From: Bacteroidota bacterium
GTDB taxonomy: Bacteria > Bacteroidota > Bacteroidia > Palsa-965
DNA: 51,439 nt
Assembly: GCA_016194975.1 (NCBI GenBank)
Contig: JACQAM010000028.1
Span: forward strand, 1-51,439
Direction: 5' to 3'
Of this stretch, positions 26,019 through 35,728 are shown in pieces (the first letter of the stretch is position 1; each line of letters opens with the position of its first letter). A model generated the notes under the pieces. It was not told the DNA's origin, made no database searches, and saw only the letters and a list, made by a program, of their open reading frames with translations. Position numbers and translations under genes: made by a program.

Positions 26019-26738
26019 ATGATGACACGACTGAGCGTTAATATCAATAAGATCGCCACGCTGCGCAATAGCCGCGGAGGAAATAATCCTGATCTGATAA
26101 AAGTGGCGCTCAACTGCGAACGGTTCGGTGCACAGGGCATCACCGTGCATCCGCGCCCCGATGAGCGCCACATACGTTACGCAGATGTGCGTACGCTGCG
26201 CCCATTGCTGAAAACAGAATTCAATATTGAAGGAAATCCCCGTGAACCGGCATTCATAGATCTTGTTCTTGAAGTGAAGCCCGACCAGGTTACACTTGTT
26301 CCCGATTCAGGAAAACAACTCACTTCAGATCACGGATGGGATACGGTTGCTAATCGCGATTACCTGAAAAATATCATTTCGAAATTCAGGGAAAAAGGAA
26401 TTCGCACTTCAATTTTTGTCGATCCGGTGGTTGCGCTCGTAAAAGCAGCTGCGCTCACCGGCACCGACCGAATAGAATTATACACGGAATCTTATGCGAA
26501 AGATTTTTCATTCCGCCGCGATCTTGCCATCGCTCCTTTTGTTCTTGCTGCACAAGCTGCGGCAGAAGAAGGATTGGGCATCAATGCAGGGCACGATCTT
26601 TCGCTCGCTAACCTGGCGTTCTTCAAAAATAAAATTCCGGAGTTGATGGAAGTTTCCATTGGGCATGCGCTCATTTCCGATGCACTTTATTTCGGTTTGG
26701 AGAATACCATTATGATGTACAGGCGGCAATTGAAATAA
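26019..26738 (+). CDS. pdxJ: Pyridoxine 5'-phosphate synthase
   Basis: A 239-residue TIM-barrel enzyme that condenses 1-deoxyxylulose 5-phosphate with 3-amino-2-oxopropyl phosphate in vitamin B6 synthesis. Signatures: [96 protein letters not shown] and [16 protein letters not shown]. The first ATG is at 26019, and the next codon (26022) is also ATG and equally likely. It is divergent from the CBS-domain gene, the usual order in Bacteroidota. It is followed by a long inverted repeat. Confidence 0.95.
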   Translation: MMTRLSVNINKIATLRNSRGGNNPDLIKVALNCERFGAQGITVHPRPDERHIRYADVRTLRPLLKTEFNIEGNPREPAFIDLVLEVKPDQVTLVPDSGKQLTSDHGWDTVANRDYLKNIISKFREKGIRTSIFVDPVVALVKAAALTGTDRIELYTESYAKDFSFRRDLAIAPFVLAAQAAAEEGLGINAGHDLSLANLAFFKNKIPELMEVSIGHALISDALYFGLENTIMMYRRQLK

Positions 26739-26741
26739 TTT

Positions 26742-26819
26742 AAAGATTCAATAATTTGAAGATTCAAGGATTTACGAATAAGGATTTCCTCAATCGAATC
26801 TTTGAATTATTGAATCTTT
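26742..26819. repeat. 24-bp near-perfect inverted repeat after pdxJ
   Basis: The left arm 26742-26765 starts AAAGATTCAATAATTTGAAG. The right arm 26796-26819 is its reverse complement at 22 of 24 positions, with a 30-bp spacer. It lies between two genes on the same strand and ends 10 nt before the next ATG. It could act as a terminator-like hairpin or be a mobile palindrome. Confidence 0.8.
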
Positions 26820-26829
26820 TTCTACAGGC

Positions 26830-27603
26830 ATGAAATTATTCTACAGAAAATCCGGCTCCGGAAAACCGCTGATCATTCTCCACGGGCTCTTCGGAATTTC
26901 TGACAACTGGGCTACGCTCTCGAAGCAATGGTCGGAATTTTTCACCGTGTATGCAGTGGATCTTCGCAATCATGGTCAGTCGCCGTGGGACGATGAATGG
27001 AATTATAAAGTTATGGCTGAAGATGTGATGGAATTAATTGTGAATGAAAAACTGGAAGATGTGATGCTGCTCGGCCATTCGATGGGAGGAAAAGCTGCGA
27101 TGCGTCTTGCACTCGATCGCCCGGAAATTATTTCAAAACTCCTCGTGTGCGATATTGCCCCTAAAAAATATGACGAGCACAACCAGCAGGTAGTGGATGC
27201 ATTACTGAAAGTGAATCCGGAAAAAATTTCCTCAAGAAAAGAGGCGGAAAATATTTTAGCGCAATACATTCCTGAAAACGGTACGATCCAATTCCTGCTG
27301 AAAAATCTTTACTGGAAAGATGGCACTGATGATAAACAACAGCTCGCATGGCGCTTTAACCTCGAAGTGATCAGCAAAAATATTTCCATTGTTTCTGAAG
27401 CGACCGATGCTCCATTTCCGAATGAAACTGAAACGCTTTTTCTTCGCGGTGAAAGATCGGATTACATTTCCACAAAAGATGAAACTGAAATAAAAAATAT
27501 TTTTCCGCGTGCGCAGGTACGAACGATCGCAGGTGCGGGACACTGGATACACGCGGATCAGCCGGAAGAAATGTTTCATGCGGTGATGAAGTTTGCGAGG
27601 TAA
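26830..27603 (+). CDS. Alpha/beta hydrolase (YbfF-like esterase)
   Basis: A 257-residue serine hydrolase. The oxyanion segment is LHGLFGISDNWATL (from residue 18) and the nucleophile elbow is LLGHSMGGKAAM with Ser84. The C-terminal histidine lies in AGAGHWIHADQPEEM. The pattern LRNHGQSPWDDEWNY matches acyl-CoA esterases of the YbfF group. It is cytoplasmic with no signal peptide. The natural substrate is not known. It lies downstream of pdxJ but separated from it by a hairpin, so co-transcription is uncertain. Confidence 0.85.
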   Translation: MKLFYRKSGSGKPLIILHGLFGISDNWATLSKQWSEFFTVYAVDLRNHGQSPWDDEWNYKVMAEDVMELIVNEKLEDVMLLGHSMGGKAAMRLALDRPEIISKLLVCDIAPKKYDEHNQQVVDALLKVNPEKISSRKEAENILAQYIPENGTIQFLLKNLYWKDGTDDKQQLAWRFNLEVISKNISIVSEATDAPFPNETETLFLRGERSDYISTKDETEIKNIFPRAQVRTIAGAGHWIHADQPEEMFHAVMKFAR

Positions 27604-27766
27604 TCACAGTTACCGCTGCTGTACGAATTTCGTATTACGAAAAAACTAATCGTGACCTATAAGAAAGATAATTTCGTAAAACTTCTTCCTTTCGTGCTTC
27701 GCAGTTCGCTAATTTCGCAGTTCGTACAATAGCTAATAACTAACATCCCAATAACTAACTACTCAA

Positions 27767-28222
27767 ATGACAGCAGAGATCATTACCAGCAAGGGCACCA
27801 TGAAAGCAAACTTCTACGAAGCCGACGCGCCCAACACCGTTGCTAATTTTGTAAAACTTGCGAAGAGCGGATTTTACGACGGACTTAAATGGCATCGTGT
27901 TCTTCCCGGATTCGTGATACAGGGCGGGTGCCCGAACACACGCGCAGGTGCAACCGGAATTCCCGGTACCGGCGGACCCGGTTATAAAATTGATTGCGAA
28001 ACCTCCGGTGGAAATCAGTACCACGATAAAGGTGTTCTTTCAATGGCGCACGCCGGAAGAAATACAGGCGGCTCACAATTTTTCGTTGTGCTTTCGCGCA
28101 CGCAAACCGCGCACCTCGATCGTGCGCATACGTGTTTCGGAAAAGTTTTTGAAGGACTTGATGTGCTGGATTCCATCAGGCAGGGTGATTCTATAGACAA
28201 GATTGTTATTCACGAAAATTAA
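27767..28222 (+). CDS. Cyclophilin-type peptidyl-prolyl cis-trans isomerase
   Basis: A 151-residue single-domain cyclophilin, cytoplasmic. The active-site run is LKWHRVLPGFVIQGGCP (Trp where Phe is usual in FHRV), then GGSQFFVVLSRTQTAHLDRAH, with LDRAHTCFGKVFEG in place of the common LDGxHTVFGxV. It catalyses proline isomerisation in folding proteins. It lies 17 nt before the CPBP protease gene and is probably in one transcript with it and the M61 peptidase. The gap before it (27604-27766) contains recurring ACGAATTTCG-type words. Confidence 0.92.
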   Translation: MTAEIITSKGTMKANFYEADAPNTVANFVKLAKSGFYDGLKWHRVLPGFVIQGGCPNTRAGATGIPGTGGPGYKIDCETSGGNQYHDKGVLSMAHAGRNTGGSQFFVVLSRTQTAHLDRAHTCFGKVFEGLDVLDSIRQGDSIDKIVIHEN

Positions 28223-28239
28223 TTCAGGTCATTGCAGTG

Positions 28240-29214
28240 ATGGAACAGGCAACTAATATTCCCCCGCATGCGGCGCCGCTCTACAACAGGTTTCTTCAGA
28301 TCGGGAGATCCGGAAAAAATAACTGGTGGCGCTACGTGCTTGGAATTGTAATTGTTTCCGCGTTCTACATCGTCGGTGAAATTCCATTGGCGAAAATGGC
28401 GGTCAGTTCGGCACTGAAACACGGCCACACACTGGCAGAGATCCTCGACAACCAGGAAAAAATAATCGATCCCGCATTCACCGGGCTCAACAGCAATGTT
28501 GAACTCATTCTTGAATTGCTCATCTTCTTTTTTGCAATGGCCGGTCTGTGGATCGTGGTTCGTTTTCTTCATTCGAAAAAATTCACTTCCATCATCACGT
28601 CTGCTTCGCGGATAAGATGGAAACGATTTGCATTCGCATTTCTCATCTGGATGATCTTCGGTTTTGCAGGGCAGTATATTTCCATGCTCGTTTATCCCGG
28701 CAATTACAAAGTTTGTTTTCATCTTCAGCCCTTTCTCCTCACGCTTCTCATTGGCGTACTCATGCTCCCGGTGCAAACCTGGTTCGAAGAATATTTTTTT
28801 CGCGGCTATCTTCTCCAGAGCATTGGCACCATCACTAAGAGCGCGATCATTCCTGTTTTTATCACCGGGTTTTTATTCATGCTCGTGCACATGACGAATC
28901 CCGAAGTGAAAGCTTACGGCGCACTCACCATGTTTCCCGCTTATCTTCTTCCCGGAATTTTTTTCGCACTCTTCGCCACGCTCGACGAAGGATTGGAAAG
29001 CACGATGGGAATTCATTTTGCAAATAATCTTTTCGGCACCATAGGCGTCACGAGTTCGGCAAGCGCTATACAGGCGAACACGATCTGGACCGCAGAAAAA
29101 ATGTATCCGGTGAGTGATAATATTTTTCTTTTCGCTCAATTGCTGCTGCTGTTTTTCATTCTGATGAAAGTGAATAAATGGGAGCTGAAAAAACTTTACA
29201 GGAAATACCAATGA
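28240..29214 (+). CDS. CPBP-family intramembrane glutamic protease
   Basis: A 324-residue membrane protein with about eight hydrophobic helices and the CPBP/Rce1 motif EEYFFR, with Glu183, Glu184 and Arg188. Further family histidines are in MLVHMTNPEV and GIHFANNLFGT. Such proteins cleave substrates within the membrane or near its surface. In bacteria many are involved in peptide maturation or self-immunity. The ATG at 28240 was chosen over a GTG one codon upstream. Its last four bases, ATGA, overlap the start of the M61 peptidase gene, so translation of the two is coupled. Confidence 0.88.
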   Translation: MEQATNIPPHAAPLYNRFLQIGRSGKNNWWRYVLGIVIVSAFYIVGEIPLAKMAVSSALKHGHTLAEILDNQEKIIDPAFTGLNSNVELILELLIFFFAMAGLWIVVRFLHSKKFTSIITSASRIRWKRFAFAFLIWMIFGFAGQYISMLVYPGNYKVCFHLQPFLLTLLIGVLMLPVQTWFEEYFFRGYLLQSIGTITKSAIIPVFITGFLFMLVHMTNPEVKAYGALTMFPAYLLPGIFFALFATLDEGLESTMGIHFANNLFGTIGVTSSASAIQANTIWTAEKMYPVSDNIFLFAQLLLLFFILMKVNKWELKKLYRKYQ

Positions 29215-31064
29215 AAAAAATAATTTTTCTTTCTGTATTTTTTTTTCTTTTTCATGCCGGGAATATTTCTTCGCAGAATGATCTAAGTACTTATCATTTC
29301 TCGATCGACCTTACGAAACTGCACAACGATCTGCTTACGGTGAATCTCATCACGCCGTCTTTCACCACCGACACCGCCGTTTACCGAATGCCTGCCATTG
29401 TTCCCGGCACTTATAAAATTTACAACTTCGGCCGTTTCGTTTTTAATTTTCATGCTTATGATAAAAGCGGGAATGAACTGAATGCTTATCACAGCGATGC
29501 GAACACGTGGAAAATTCCGGGCGCAAAAAAACTGGATCATCTTTCTTATGACGTGGAAGACACATGGGACAGCAACCAGAGGGGAGAAGTGATCTTTGAA
29601 CCCGCGGGAACAAATTTCCAGCAGGACACAAATTTCGTTCTGAACAATCATGCCATTTTCGGTTATTTCGACGGGATGAAAAAAAATAATTATGAAATTC
29701 AAATCGCTCACCCGAATGGATTTTACGGATCGAGCGGACTCATTTCCACGATCAAGGATATGAATACGGATACGTATGCTGTTCCCGATTACATGCAGTT
29801 GGTAGATGGCCCCATTATGTATTGCAGGCCCGATACGGCGCACATTCTTGTTGGAGGAGCCGATGTTCTTATTTCCGTTTATTCTCCGCACAAACTCGTT
29901 ACCGCAAAATTCATTGCCGACAGTCTTCGATTGCTGCTCGATCTGCAGCGGCAATATCTTGGCGGCACGCTTCCCGTAAAAAATTATGCATTCATAATAT
30001 ATTGCACCGGTAACCCCGATGGATATCGTTCGCATTCCTTCGGCGCACTCGAACATTCTTATTCTTCGCTTTACACTCTGCTCGAAATGAAACCGGAACT
30101 CATTGCGCAAACCATCAAGGATGTTTCTGCTCACGAATTTTTTCACATCGTTACGCCGCTCAGTATTCATTCGAAAGAGATCGGCGATTTTGATTACGAT
30201 GTTCCGAAGATGAGCGAACATTTGTGGATGTATGAAGGGCTTACGGAATACGCGGCCCATCATGTGCAGATAAAATACGGTGATCTCTCTCTCGATAATT
30301 ATCTCAGGGACATCCGGCATGAAATGATCAGCGCAGATAATTTCGATGATGCTCTTTCATTCACAAAAATGAGCAAAGGTTGTCTGGATGAATATGAAGA
30401 TCAGTACAACAATGTTTACGCAAAGGGCGCGCTCATCGGTTTATGTCTTGATATTCGTTTGCGCCAGTTGTCGGATGGAAAATACGGAACGCAGGAATTG
30501 ATGAATGATCTTTCAAAAAAATACGGCAAGGATCGTTCGTTCGATGATGATTCACTTTTCAGCGATATTGTAAAACTCACGTATCCCGAGATCGGTGATT
30601 TTTTCAAACGATATGTGGAAGGAGGAGAACCGCTTCCTTTCGATTCTATTTTCGATGCTGTGGGCATCGGGTACCAGCGCCGCGCCATGGTGAAGGTTCT
30701 TGACCCGATGGGTGGTTATGGTATTCGATATGATTCCGATGGTAAACTCCGTTTGTTCCCTGGTAACGTAAATGATTTTGGAAGAGAAATGAAATTCCAG
30801 AAAGGCGATGTGCTCCTTTCTTTCAATGGAAAAAAAGTGACCGGAGAAAATATTTCTGAAGTGATGGATCATTACCGCGCAGGAATGAAAGAGGGAGATA
30901 AAATAAAATTCGTGGTAAAGAGAAATGTGAATGGAAAAACTGAAACAGTAAAATTAAAAGGGACACTTCGCACCGTGCAGGTTTCAAAAAAATATGTACT
31001 CACTCCTTATGACCATCCCACGGATCAGCAATTGAAGATCAGGAAAGCGTGGATCAATAAGTAG
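29211..31064 (+). CDS. M61-family (glycyl aminopeptidase) metallopeptidase with PDZ domain
   Basis: A 617-residue exported protein with a signal peptide (about 1-21, ending GNISSQ). An N-terminal beta domain precedes the gluzincin catalytic part. The zinc motif is HEFFH (His308, Glu309, His312), and the third ligand is expected in the EGLTEYAAHH segment. A PDZ domain fills about residues 500-590 (FQKGDVLLSFNGKKVTGENI). The start at 29211 gives a clean signal peptide and an ATGA overlap with the CPBP gene. It is a periplasmic or surface aminopeptidase by family. Its substrates are unknown. Confidence 0.9.
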   Translation: MKKIIFLSVFFFLFHAGNISSQNDLSTYHFSIDLTKLHNDLLTVNLITPSFTTDTAVYRMPAIVPGTYKIYNFGRFVFNFHAYDKSGNELNAYHSDANTWKIPGAKKLDHLSYDVEDTWDSNQRGEVIFEPAGTNFQQDTNFVLNNHAIFGYFDGMKKNNYEIQIAHPNGFYGSSGLISTIKDMNTDTYAVPDYMQLVDGPIMYCRPDTAHILVGGADVLISVYSPHKLVTAKFIADSLRLLLDLQRQYLGGTLPVKNYAFIIYCTGNPDGYRSHSFGALEHSYSSLYTLLEMKPELIAQTIKDVSAHEFFHIVTPLSIHSKEIGDFDYDVPKMSEHLWMYEGLTEYAAHHVQIKYGDLSLDNYLRDIRHEMISADNFDDALSFTKMSKGCLDEYEDQYNNVYAKGALIGLCLDIRLRQLSDGKYGTQELMNDLSKKYGKDRSFDDDSLFSDIVKLTYPEIGDFFKRYVEGGEPLPFDSIFDAVGIGYQRRAMVKVLDPMGGYGIRYDSDGKLRLFPGNVNDFGREMKFQKGDVLLSFNGKKVTGENISEVMDHYRAGMKEGDKIKFVVKRNVNGKTETVKLKGTLRTVQVSKKYVLTPYDHPTDQQLKIRKAWINK

Positions 31065-31122
31065 GGAGTTGGGAGTGAAATTAAAATTGCCCTTGCGCAT
31101 GAGAGCAACGGAAAAAAACGGA

Positions 31123-32160
31123 ATGAAAAGGAATCAGTTCTATTGGGCATTCCAGTTGGGCGGATGGATGCTTTTCGTTCTGCTGCAGGGAATTTTTCTT
31201 TCACTGAAAAAAGAACTCAACAATGATGCAATGGTCCTGCTCATGGCCGTTTTCATTTCCGGCATCCTGCTCACACAATTGCTGCGCGCTGTCATCATCC
31301 GTTTTCGGTGGTTGAATATTTCACGCCTGCGTTCAGTTCCGATGATGCTGGTGATGATCATAGCGATGGGAGGAATTGTTGCGTTGATGAAAACAGGTTT
31401 GGAAAAACTTTCTTCCGAAAATAATTATCACTTCGATCCGGTTCGTGTTTCGCTCGACACACTGAATTTTTCACTTTTCTTTTTTTTCTGGTCGGTCATT
31501 TATTTTCTCGTGCACATTGTAGAGAATTACAAAAGGGCGGAGATTGAAAATCTCAAATGGGAAGCAGCGATCAAAGAAACAGAACTGAACAAACTGAAAT
31601 CGCAATTGAATCCGCATTTCATGTTCAACGCCATGAATTCCATTCGCGCGCTCGTGGGCGAGAATCCTGCGCGGGCGAAAGAAGCGGTCACACAATTTTC
31701 CAATTTGCTCAGGAATACATTGCAGGTTGGAAAACAGAAATTCATCCCGCTTTCGCAGGAAATGGAAGTGGTGAAAGATTACATCGCCATCGAATCGGTG
31801 CGGCTGGAAGAAAGATTGAAAGTGGAATTGAATATTCCGGATGAATGTCTTTCCTTTGAAATTCCCCCGCTCATGATACAGACACTCGTGGAGAATGGAA
31901 TAAAACATGGCATTGCAAAAATTCCGGAAGGCGGAAAATTATTTGTGAATGCAAAAAAAGAAACGGGTAAACTCCATATTCTTATTTTTAATTCCGGCAA
32001 ATACAATGAGAATTCCATTCCTGAATCGGGTTTCGGATTGCGCAACACGAAAGAACGGCTGGCCATTCTTTACAATGGAAAAGCATCTTTCACGATCGCG
32101 AATACAGAAAACGCATTGGTAAAAACGGAACTCATCATTCCAGAAATTTCAGAAAAATGA
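31123..32160 (+). CDS. LytS/YehU-type sensor histidine kinase
   Basis: A 345-residue membrane kinase. Four hydrophobic helices (about residues 8-145) carry no large sensory domain. The His_kinase domain starts with LKSQLNPHFMFNAMNSIRAL, where the His of NPHF is the phosphorylation site. The ATPase part has LVENGIKHG and SGFGLRNTKERL. The start MKRNQFYWAFQLGGW fits family N-termini, and the open frame itself begins earlier at 31069. It ends ATGA with the response regulator gene, so the two are translationally coupled and should form a two-component system. The signal is unknown. Confidence 0.92.
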   Translation: MKRNQFYWAFQLGGWMLFVLLQGIFLSLKKELNNDAMVLLMAVFISGILLTQLLRAVIIRFRWLNISRLRSVPMMLVMIIAMGGIVALMKTGLEKLSSENNYHFDPVRVSLDTLNFSLFFFFWSVIYFLVHIVENYKRAEIENLKWEAAIKETELNKLKSQLNPHFMFNAMNSIRALVGENPARAKEAVTQFSNLLRNTLQVGKQKFIPLSQEMEVVKDYIAIESVRLEERLKVELNIPDECLSFEIPPLMIQTLVENGIKHGIAKIPEGGKLFVNAKKETGKLHILIFNSGKYNENSIPESGFGLRNTKERLAILYNGKASFTIANTENALVKTELIIPEISEK

Positions 32161-32876
32161 AAGTGATCATTATCGACGACGAACGGCTTGCGCGCCAGGA
32201 ATTGCGCAACATGCTTTCTACTTACCCGGGAATTGAAATTCTCGAAGAATGCGGCGATGTGAAAAGCGCCATTGAAAATGTGAACAGCAAAAAACCGGAT
32301 GTCATTTTTCTCGATATACAAATGCCGGGTAAAACCGGTTTCGATCTGCTGGAAGAACTGACTTTCGTTCCCGAAGTGGTTTTTGTAACTGCACACGATG
32401 AATATGCGATAAGAGCTTTCGATGTGAATGCGCTCGATTATCTCCTGAAACCTGTTCAACCGGCGCGACTGTCAGATGCAGTGAAAAAATTAATGACACG
32501 TATTGCAGAAAATAAAAATCTTCCTGCGAAATCGAATGCGCTTACTGAAGGCGACCAGGTTTTTGTGAAGGATGGTGAACGTTGCTGGTTTGTGAAACTC
32601 GGTGAAGTCCGTTTGTTTGAATCGGAAGGAAATTACGTGCGTTTGTATTTCGGAAATTCGAAACCGCTCATTCTGCGTTCGCTTAATTATCTCGATGAAC
32701 GCCTCGACAATAAAACTTTTTTCCGCGCGAGCAGGAAACATATCATCAATCTTCATTGGGTAGAAAATATCGAGAGCTGGTTCAACGGCGGACTGCTGGT
32801 AAAACTAAAAGGCGGCGAGCAGGTGGAAATTTCCAGGAGGCAGGCGGTGAAGCTGAAAGAGATGATGAGTTTGTAA
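32157..32876 (+). CDS. LytTR-family response regulator
   Basis: A 239-residue regulator. Residues 1-120 are a receiver domain with the phosphoacceptor Asp53 (VIFLDIQMPGKTG), the acidic pair in IIIDDERLARQ, Thr in FVTAHDEYAI and Lys in YLLKPV. Residues about 135-235 are a LytTR DNA-binding domain (RLFESEGNYVRLYF, FFRASRKHIINLHWVENIES). It overlaps its cognate kinase by 4 bases and is followed 23 nt later by the PAP2-like gene, a possible target or operon partner. Confidence 0.94.
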   Translation: MKVIIIDDERLARQELRNMLSTYPGIEILEECGDVKSAIENVNSKKPDVIFLDIQMPGKTGFDLLEELTFVPEVVFVTAHDEYAIRAFDVNALDYLLKPVQPARLSDAVKKLMTRIAENKNLPAKSNALTEGDQVFVKDGERCWFVKLGEVRLFESEGNYVRLYFGNSKPLILRSLNYLDERLDNKTFFRASRKHIINLHWVENIESWFNGGLLVKLKGGEQVEISRRQAVKLKEMMSL

Positions 32877-32899
32877 TAAAAAATATTGCTAATGTGCTA

Positions 32900-33535
32900 A
32901 TGAAATGTGAGTGGAAATCTTCACTGAATGATCTGCATTACCGGAAAAATATTTTCATTTCGGTTATTTTACTTTCCATTGTTCTTGCGATTTTCTTTTT
33001 CATTCTTGCATTCGCAGAAAAGCGTCACGGCTTCATCATTGAACGCGGTTGGAGGACTGCGATGTGTGCGCCGGAGGATCTTTCTGTTTTTATTTTTTCA
33101 CTCACCTACTCTGCCGCGATCATCGGCGTCATTTACTGTTTCACAAAACCGGGAACCGCATTACTGCTCATCAGAACTTATTTAGTGCTTCAGTTTTTCC
33201 GCAGCATAACATTGTTAGTCGTTCCGCTCGATCCACCGCCCGGTATTATTCCGCTTAACGATCCATTTCTGCACGCCACGTTCTACAATGGAAGAGCGAA
33301 CCTGAAAGATCTTTTTTTCTCCGGGCACGTGGCAACGTCGCTTATGTTTGCTTTCATCGTTAGAAATAAATTCCTGAAAATATCTTTTGTTGCCGCATCA
33401 ATCATCATTGGTGTTTTCATCATCATTCAACGTGTGCACTATGTGGTGGATGTGATTACTGCGCCGGCCTTCACGTATGCTGCTTATCGCATCGCTGCGA
33501 AATGGAATGCGCGCACTACCGCGCTTCAGTCCTGA
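32900..33535 (+). CDS. PAP2-like membrane phosphatase (sphingomyelin-synthase-related type)
   Basis: A 211-residue protein with about five or six transmembrane helices. The conserved phosphatase motifs of the PAP2_C group are DLFFSGHVATSLMF (SGH) and HYVVDVITAPAFTY (H..D). An N-terminal extension in the same open frame (from 32756) overlaps the regulator and was dropped. The chosen start is MKCEWKSSLN. It may remove or transfer phosphate head groups of membrane lipids. Its last 20 bases overlap the convergent AcpH-like gene. Confidence 0.75.
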   Translation: MKCEWKSSLNDLHYRKNIFISVILLSIVLAIFFFILAFAEKRHGFIIERGWRTAMCAPEDLSVFIFSLTYSAAIIGVIYCFTKPGTALLLIRTYLVLQFFRSITLLVVPLDPPPGIIPLNDPFLHATFYNGRANLKDLFFSGHVATSLMFAFIVRNKFLKISFVAASIIIGVFIIIQRVHYVVDVITAPAFTYAAYRIAAKWNARTTALQS

Positions 33536-34103
33536 AATGCTCCGTGTGCTGCACAAGCTCCGGAAAAAATTCACGGAAGAATTTTTCAAACTGATCGTAA
33601 TTTTTTTCGAGTGCGGCCGTTGCGCGTTCCATTCCGGAATTGAATTTCACCCTGCGCGACATGCCCGTGAGCACGCGATGCACGCCTTCTGTGTGCGCGT
33701 ACGCCATCAGCCAGTCGTGCTCGCGCATATACGGGAGCATCGTGCGCGGGCGTTCGGGAAACGTGTGCGCGTGTTTGCCCAGGAATGCGTACGTACGCTG
33801 CGAAAAATCCGCAAGAGTTTCAGAGGAAAATTCATTCCAGTTCTTCGCAAGAAAATGATCGAAAAATACATCGAGGATCACGCCTGAATAATGATTGAAT
33901 TCTTCACGCAACAGATCTTTCGCTTTCGAAGTAACAGGATGCGTATCGGTAAAATGATCGATGGCGCGATGCATGAGAATTCCCTGCTGAATATTTTCCG
34001 GGTAGTCAAGATATTTTTTTCCCTTCACATCATCAGCAATGAAATTACCGATGAGTAAACCTGCCTTGTTACCGGCGAGATAGAAATGGGCGAGAAAATT
34101 CAT
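33516..34103 (-). CDS. AcpH-like acyl carrier protein phosphodiesterase (DUF479)
   Basis: A 195-residue HD-like fold protein. The family starts MNFLAHFYLAG, used here as the start, and continues GNFIADDVKGKKY, GILMHRAIDHFTDTHPV, GVILDVFFDHFLAKNWNEF and YMREHDWLMAYA. It is predicted to release the phosphopantetheine arm from acyl carrier protein. Its C-terminal end overlaps the PAP2-like gene by 20 bases in convergent orientation. The open frame continues upstream to 34247 without family similarity. Confidence 0.85.
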   Translation of the reverse strand: MNFLAHFYLAGNKAGLLIGNFIADDVKGKKYLDYPENIQQGILMHRAIDHFTDTHPVTSKAKDLLREEFNHYSGVILDVFFDHFLAKNWNEFSSETLADFSQRTYAFLGKHAHTFPERPRTMLPYMREHDWLMAYAHTEGVHRVLTGMSRRVKFNSGMERATAALEKNYDQFEKFFREFFPELVQHTEHFRTEAR

Positions 34104-34211
34104 TCCATCCAAGAAACACAAAATAATTTCATCCCGAAAACGGCTCCCTGTTAAAAAGGTAAAACGTGTACGAAAATCTTTAATTCCCTGTTCACATTCG
34201 CGCTCCTTTGA

Positions 34212-34219
34212 TACCTTTG
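34212..34219 (+). promoter_or_regulatory. -7 promoter box TACCTTTG for the tolC operon
   Basis: An exact TAnnTTTG match 15 nt before the ATG at 34235. It lies inside the longer open frame (from 34208), which supports the internal start. Confidence 0.6.
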
Positions 34220-34234
34220 TTCCCGCATTCTCCA

Positions 34235-35725
34235 ATGAGACTATCACGACCTCTTTTTATTTTTATTCTATCTGCATTCGCCGCTTCAATGCGCGCGCAG
34301 GTGGGCACGTCGGCAAATTCTTTAAACACTTTTGTGGCGTCCGATTCCATTTTCATTCCGTCTGATAATTCGCAACCGTGGACGCTGCAGCAATGTATCG
34401 CGTATGCGCAGGTGCATAACATTTCTGTTCAGCAACAGGAGTTGAATGTGCAAATGGCGAAAGTGAATTTCACACAAGCCGAAGCGAATGTGCTGCCGAG
34501 CGTGAATGGATTTGCTTCGCACACGTACCAGTACGGGCGCACGATCGATCGTTTCACCAATACATTCGCGACGAACATGGTGCTGAGTGAAAATTTTTAT
34601 CTCAGCAGCAACGTCACACTTTTCAACGGACTCCAGAATTACAATACCATTCAGCAAACAAAATTCGGAGTGCAGTCGAGCATGTTCGCGGTGCAACAAA
34701 CGCAGAATGACATCGGGATGAATGTGGCAGGACAATATTTACAAGTGTTGTATGCGCAGGAACAACTTGCCGTTACGCAGCAGCAATATGATCTCACCGA
34801 AAAGCAAGTAGAGCGTGCACAGAAATTAGTGGATGCAGGCGCATCGGCAAAAGGAACACTGCTTGATCTGCAATCGCAATTGGCAACAGAAGAAGTTTCC
34901 GTTGTAACCGCGCAGAATAATCTCAACATCGCTTATCTCAATCTTGAACAGACCATGAACCTCGATTCCACTGTAGGATTCAATATTGTAAAACCTGATC
35001 TGACTTTGCCCAATGAAAATATTCTCAACACAACACCGGAACAGATTTTTCAAATTGCACTCAACAATCAGCCCGGAATAAAAAAATCGCTTACCGATCT
35101 GCAGAGTGCTGAAAAAGGCGTGGCCGTTGCTTACGGTTCACTGAGTCCGAACATCACGCTGCAGGGTTCCATTGGTACAGGATATTCCGGCGCATCGAAA
35201 CAACTTGCAAATTCTTCTTATGCGGGCAATGATACCGTTGGTGTAACCACCGGCGGAGATTATGTGCTCATTCCAAGTTATACCAATACCTACAGCACAA
35301 CTCCTTTCGCCGATCAGTTCAACAACAACGTGAATAAAAGTTTCGGCGTACAAATGAACATTCCCATCTTCAATCGTTTCCAGGTGAACAGTTCCATTGC
35401 AAAAGCAAAAATTCAGAGGGAAAATGCAGAACTCAGTGTCGATCTTTCGAGACAACAGTTATTGAAAAGTATTCAGCAGGCATTTGCCGATGCGAAAGCA
35501 GCATTGCTCAAATACAAAGCGTCGCAAGATGCGGTGAGTGCAGCACAGGAATCGTTCAAGTACGTGGAAGAAAAATTCAATGTGGGCGCTGCGAATTCCA
35601 TTGACTACAACAATGCAAAAAACAAACTTGCAAAATCACAATCGGATCTCCTGCAAGCCAAGTACGATTACATTTTCAGAATGAAAGTGCTCGATTATTA
35701 CCAGGGTGTTCCACTTACCTTCTAA
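34235..35725 (+). CDS. TolC-family outer-membrane efflux protein
   Basis: A 496-residue TolC-like trimeric channel. The start MRLSRPLFIFILSAF begins a signal peptide cut near MRAQ and follows a consensus promoter. Two OEP repeats are visible: WTLQQCIAYAQVHNISVQQQ to the first helical hairpin, and the second from about residue 270 to 490, with long coiled coils (AKAKIQRENAELSVDLSRQQ). The PIFNRFQVNSSI segment is typical. It forms the outer-membrane duct for the adaptor gene that begins 3 nt after its stop codon. Confidence 0.93.
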   Translation: MRLSRPLFIFILSAFAASMRAQVGTSANSLNTFVASDSIFIPSDNSQPWTLQQCIAYAQVHNISVQQQELNVQMAKVNFTQAEANVLPSVNGFASHTYQYGRTIDRFTNTFATNMVLSENFYLSSNVTLFNGLQNYNTIQQTKFGVQSSMFAVQQTQNDIGMNVAGQYLQVLYAQEQLAVTQQQYDLTEKQVERAQKLVDAGASAKGTLLDLQSQLATEEVSVVTAQNNLNIAYLNLEQTMNLDSTVGFNIVKPDLTLPNENILNTTPEQIFQIALNNQPGIKKSLTDLQSAEKGVAVAYGSLSPNITLQGSIGTGYSGASKQLANSSYAGNDTVGVTTGGDYVLIPSYTNTYSTTPFADQFNNNVNKSFGVQMNIPIFNRFQVNSSIAKAKIQRENAELSVDLSRQQLLKSIQQAFADAKAALLKYKASQDAVSAAQESFKYVEEKFNVGAANSIDYNNAKNKLAKSQSDLLQAKYDYIFRMKVLDYYQGVPLTF

Positions 35726-35728
35726 TCC

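Noticed and set aside
29283-30320. 345-codon minus-strand open frame
   Set aside because: It is the exact antisense of the M61 peptidase gene, whose motifs are clear on the plus strand.
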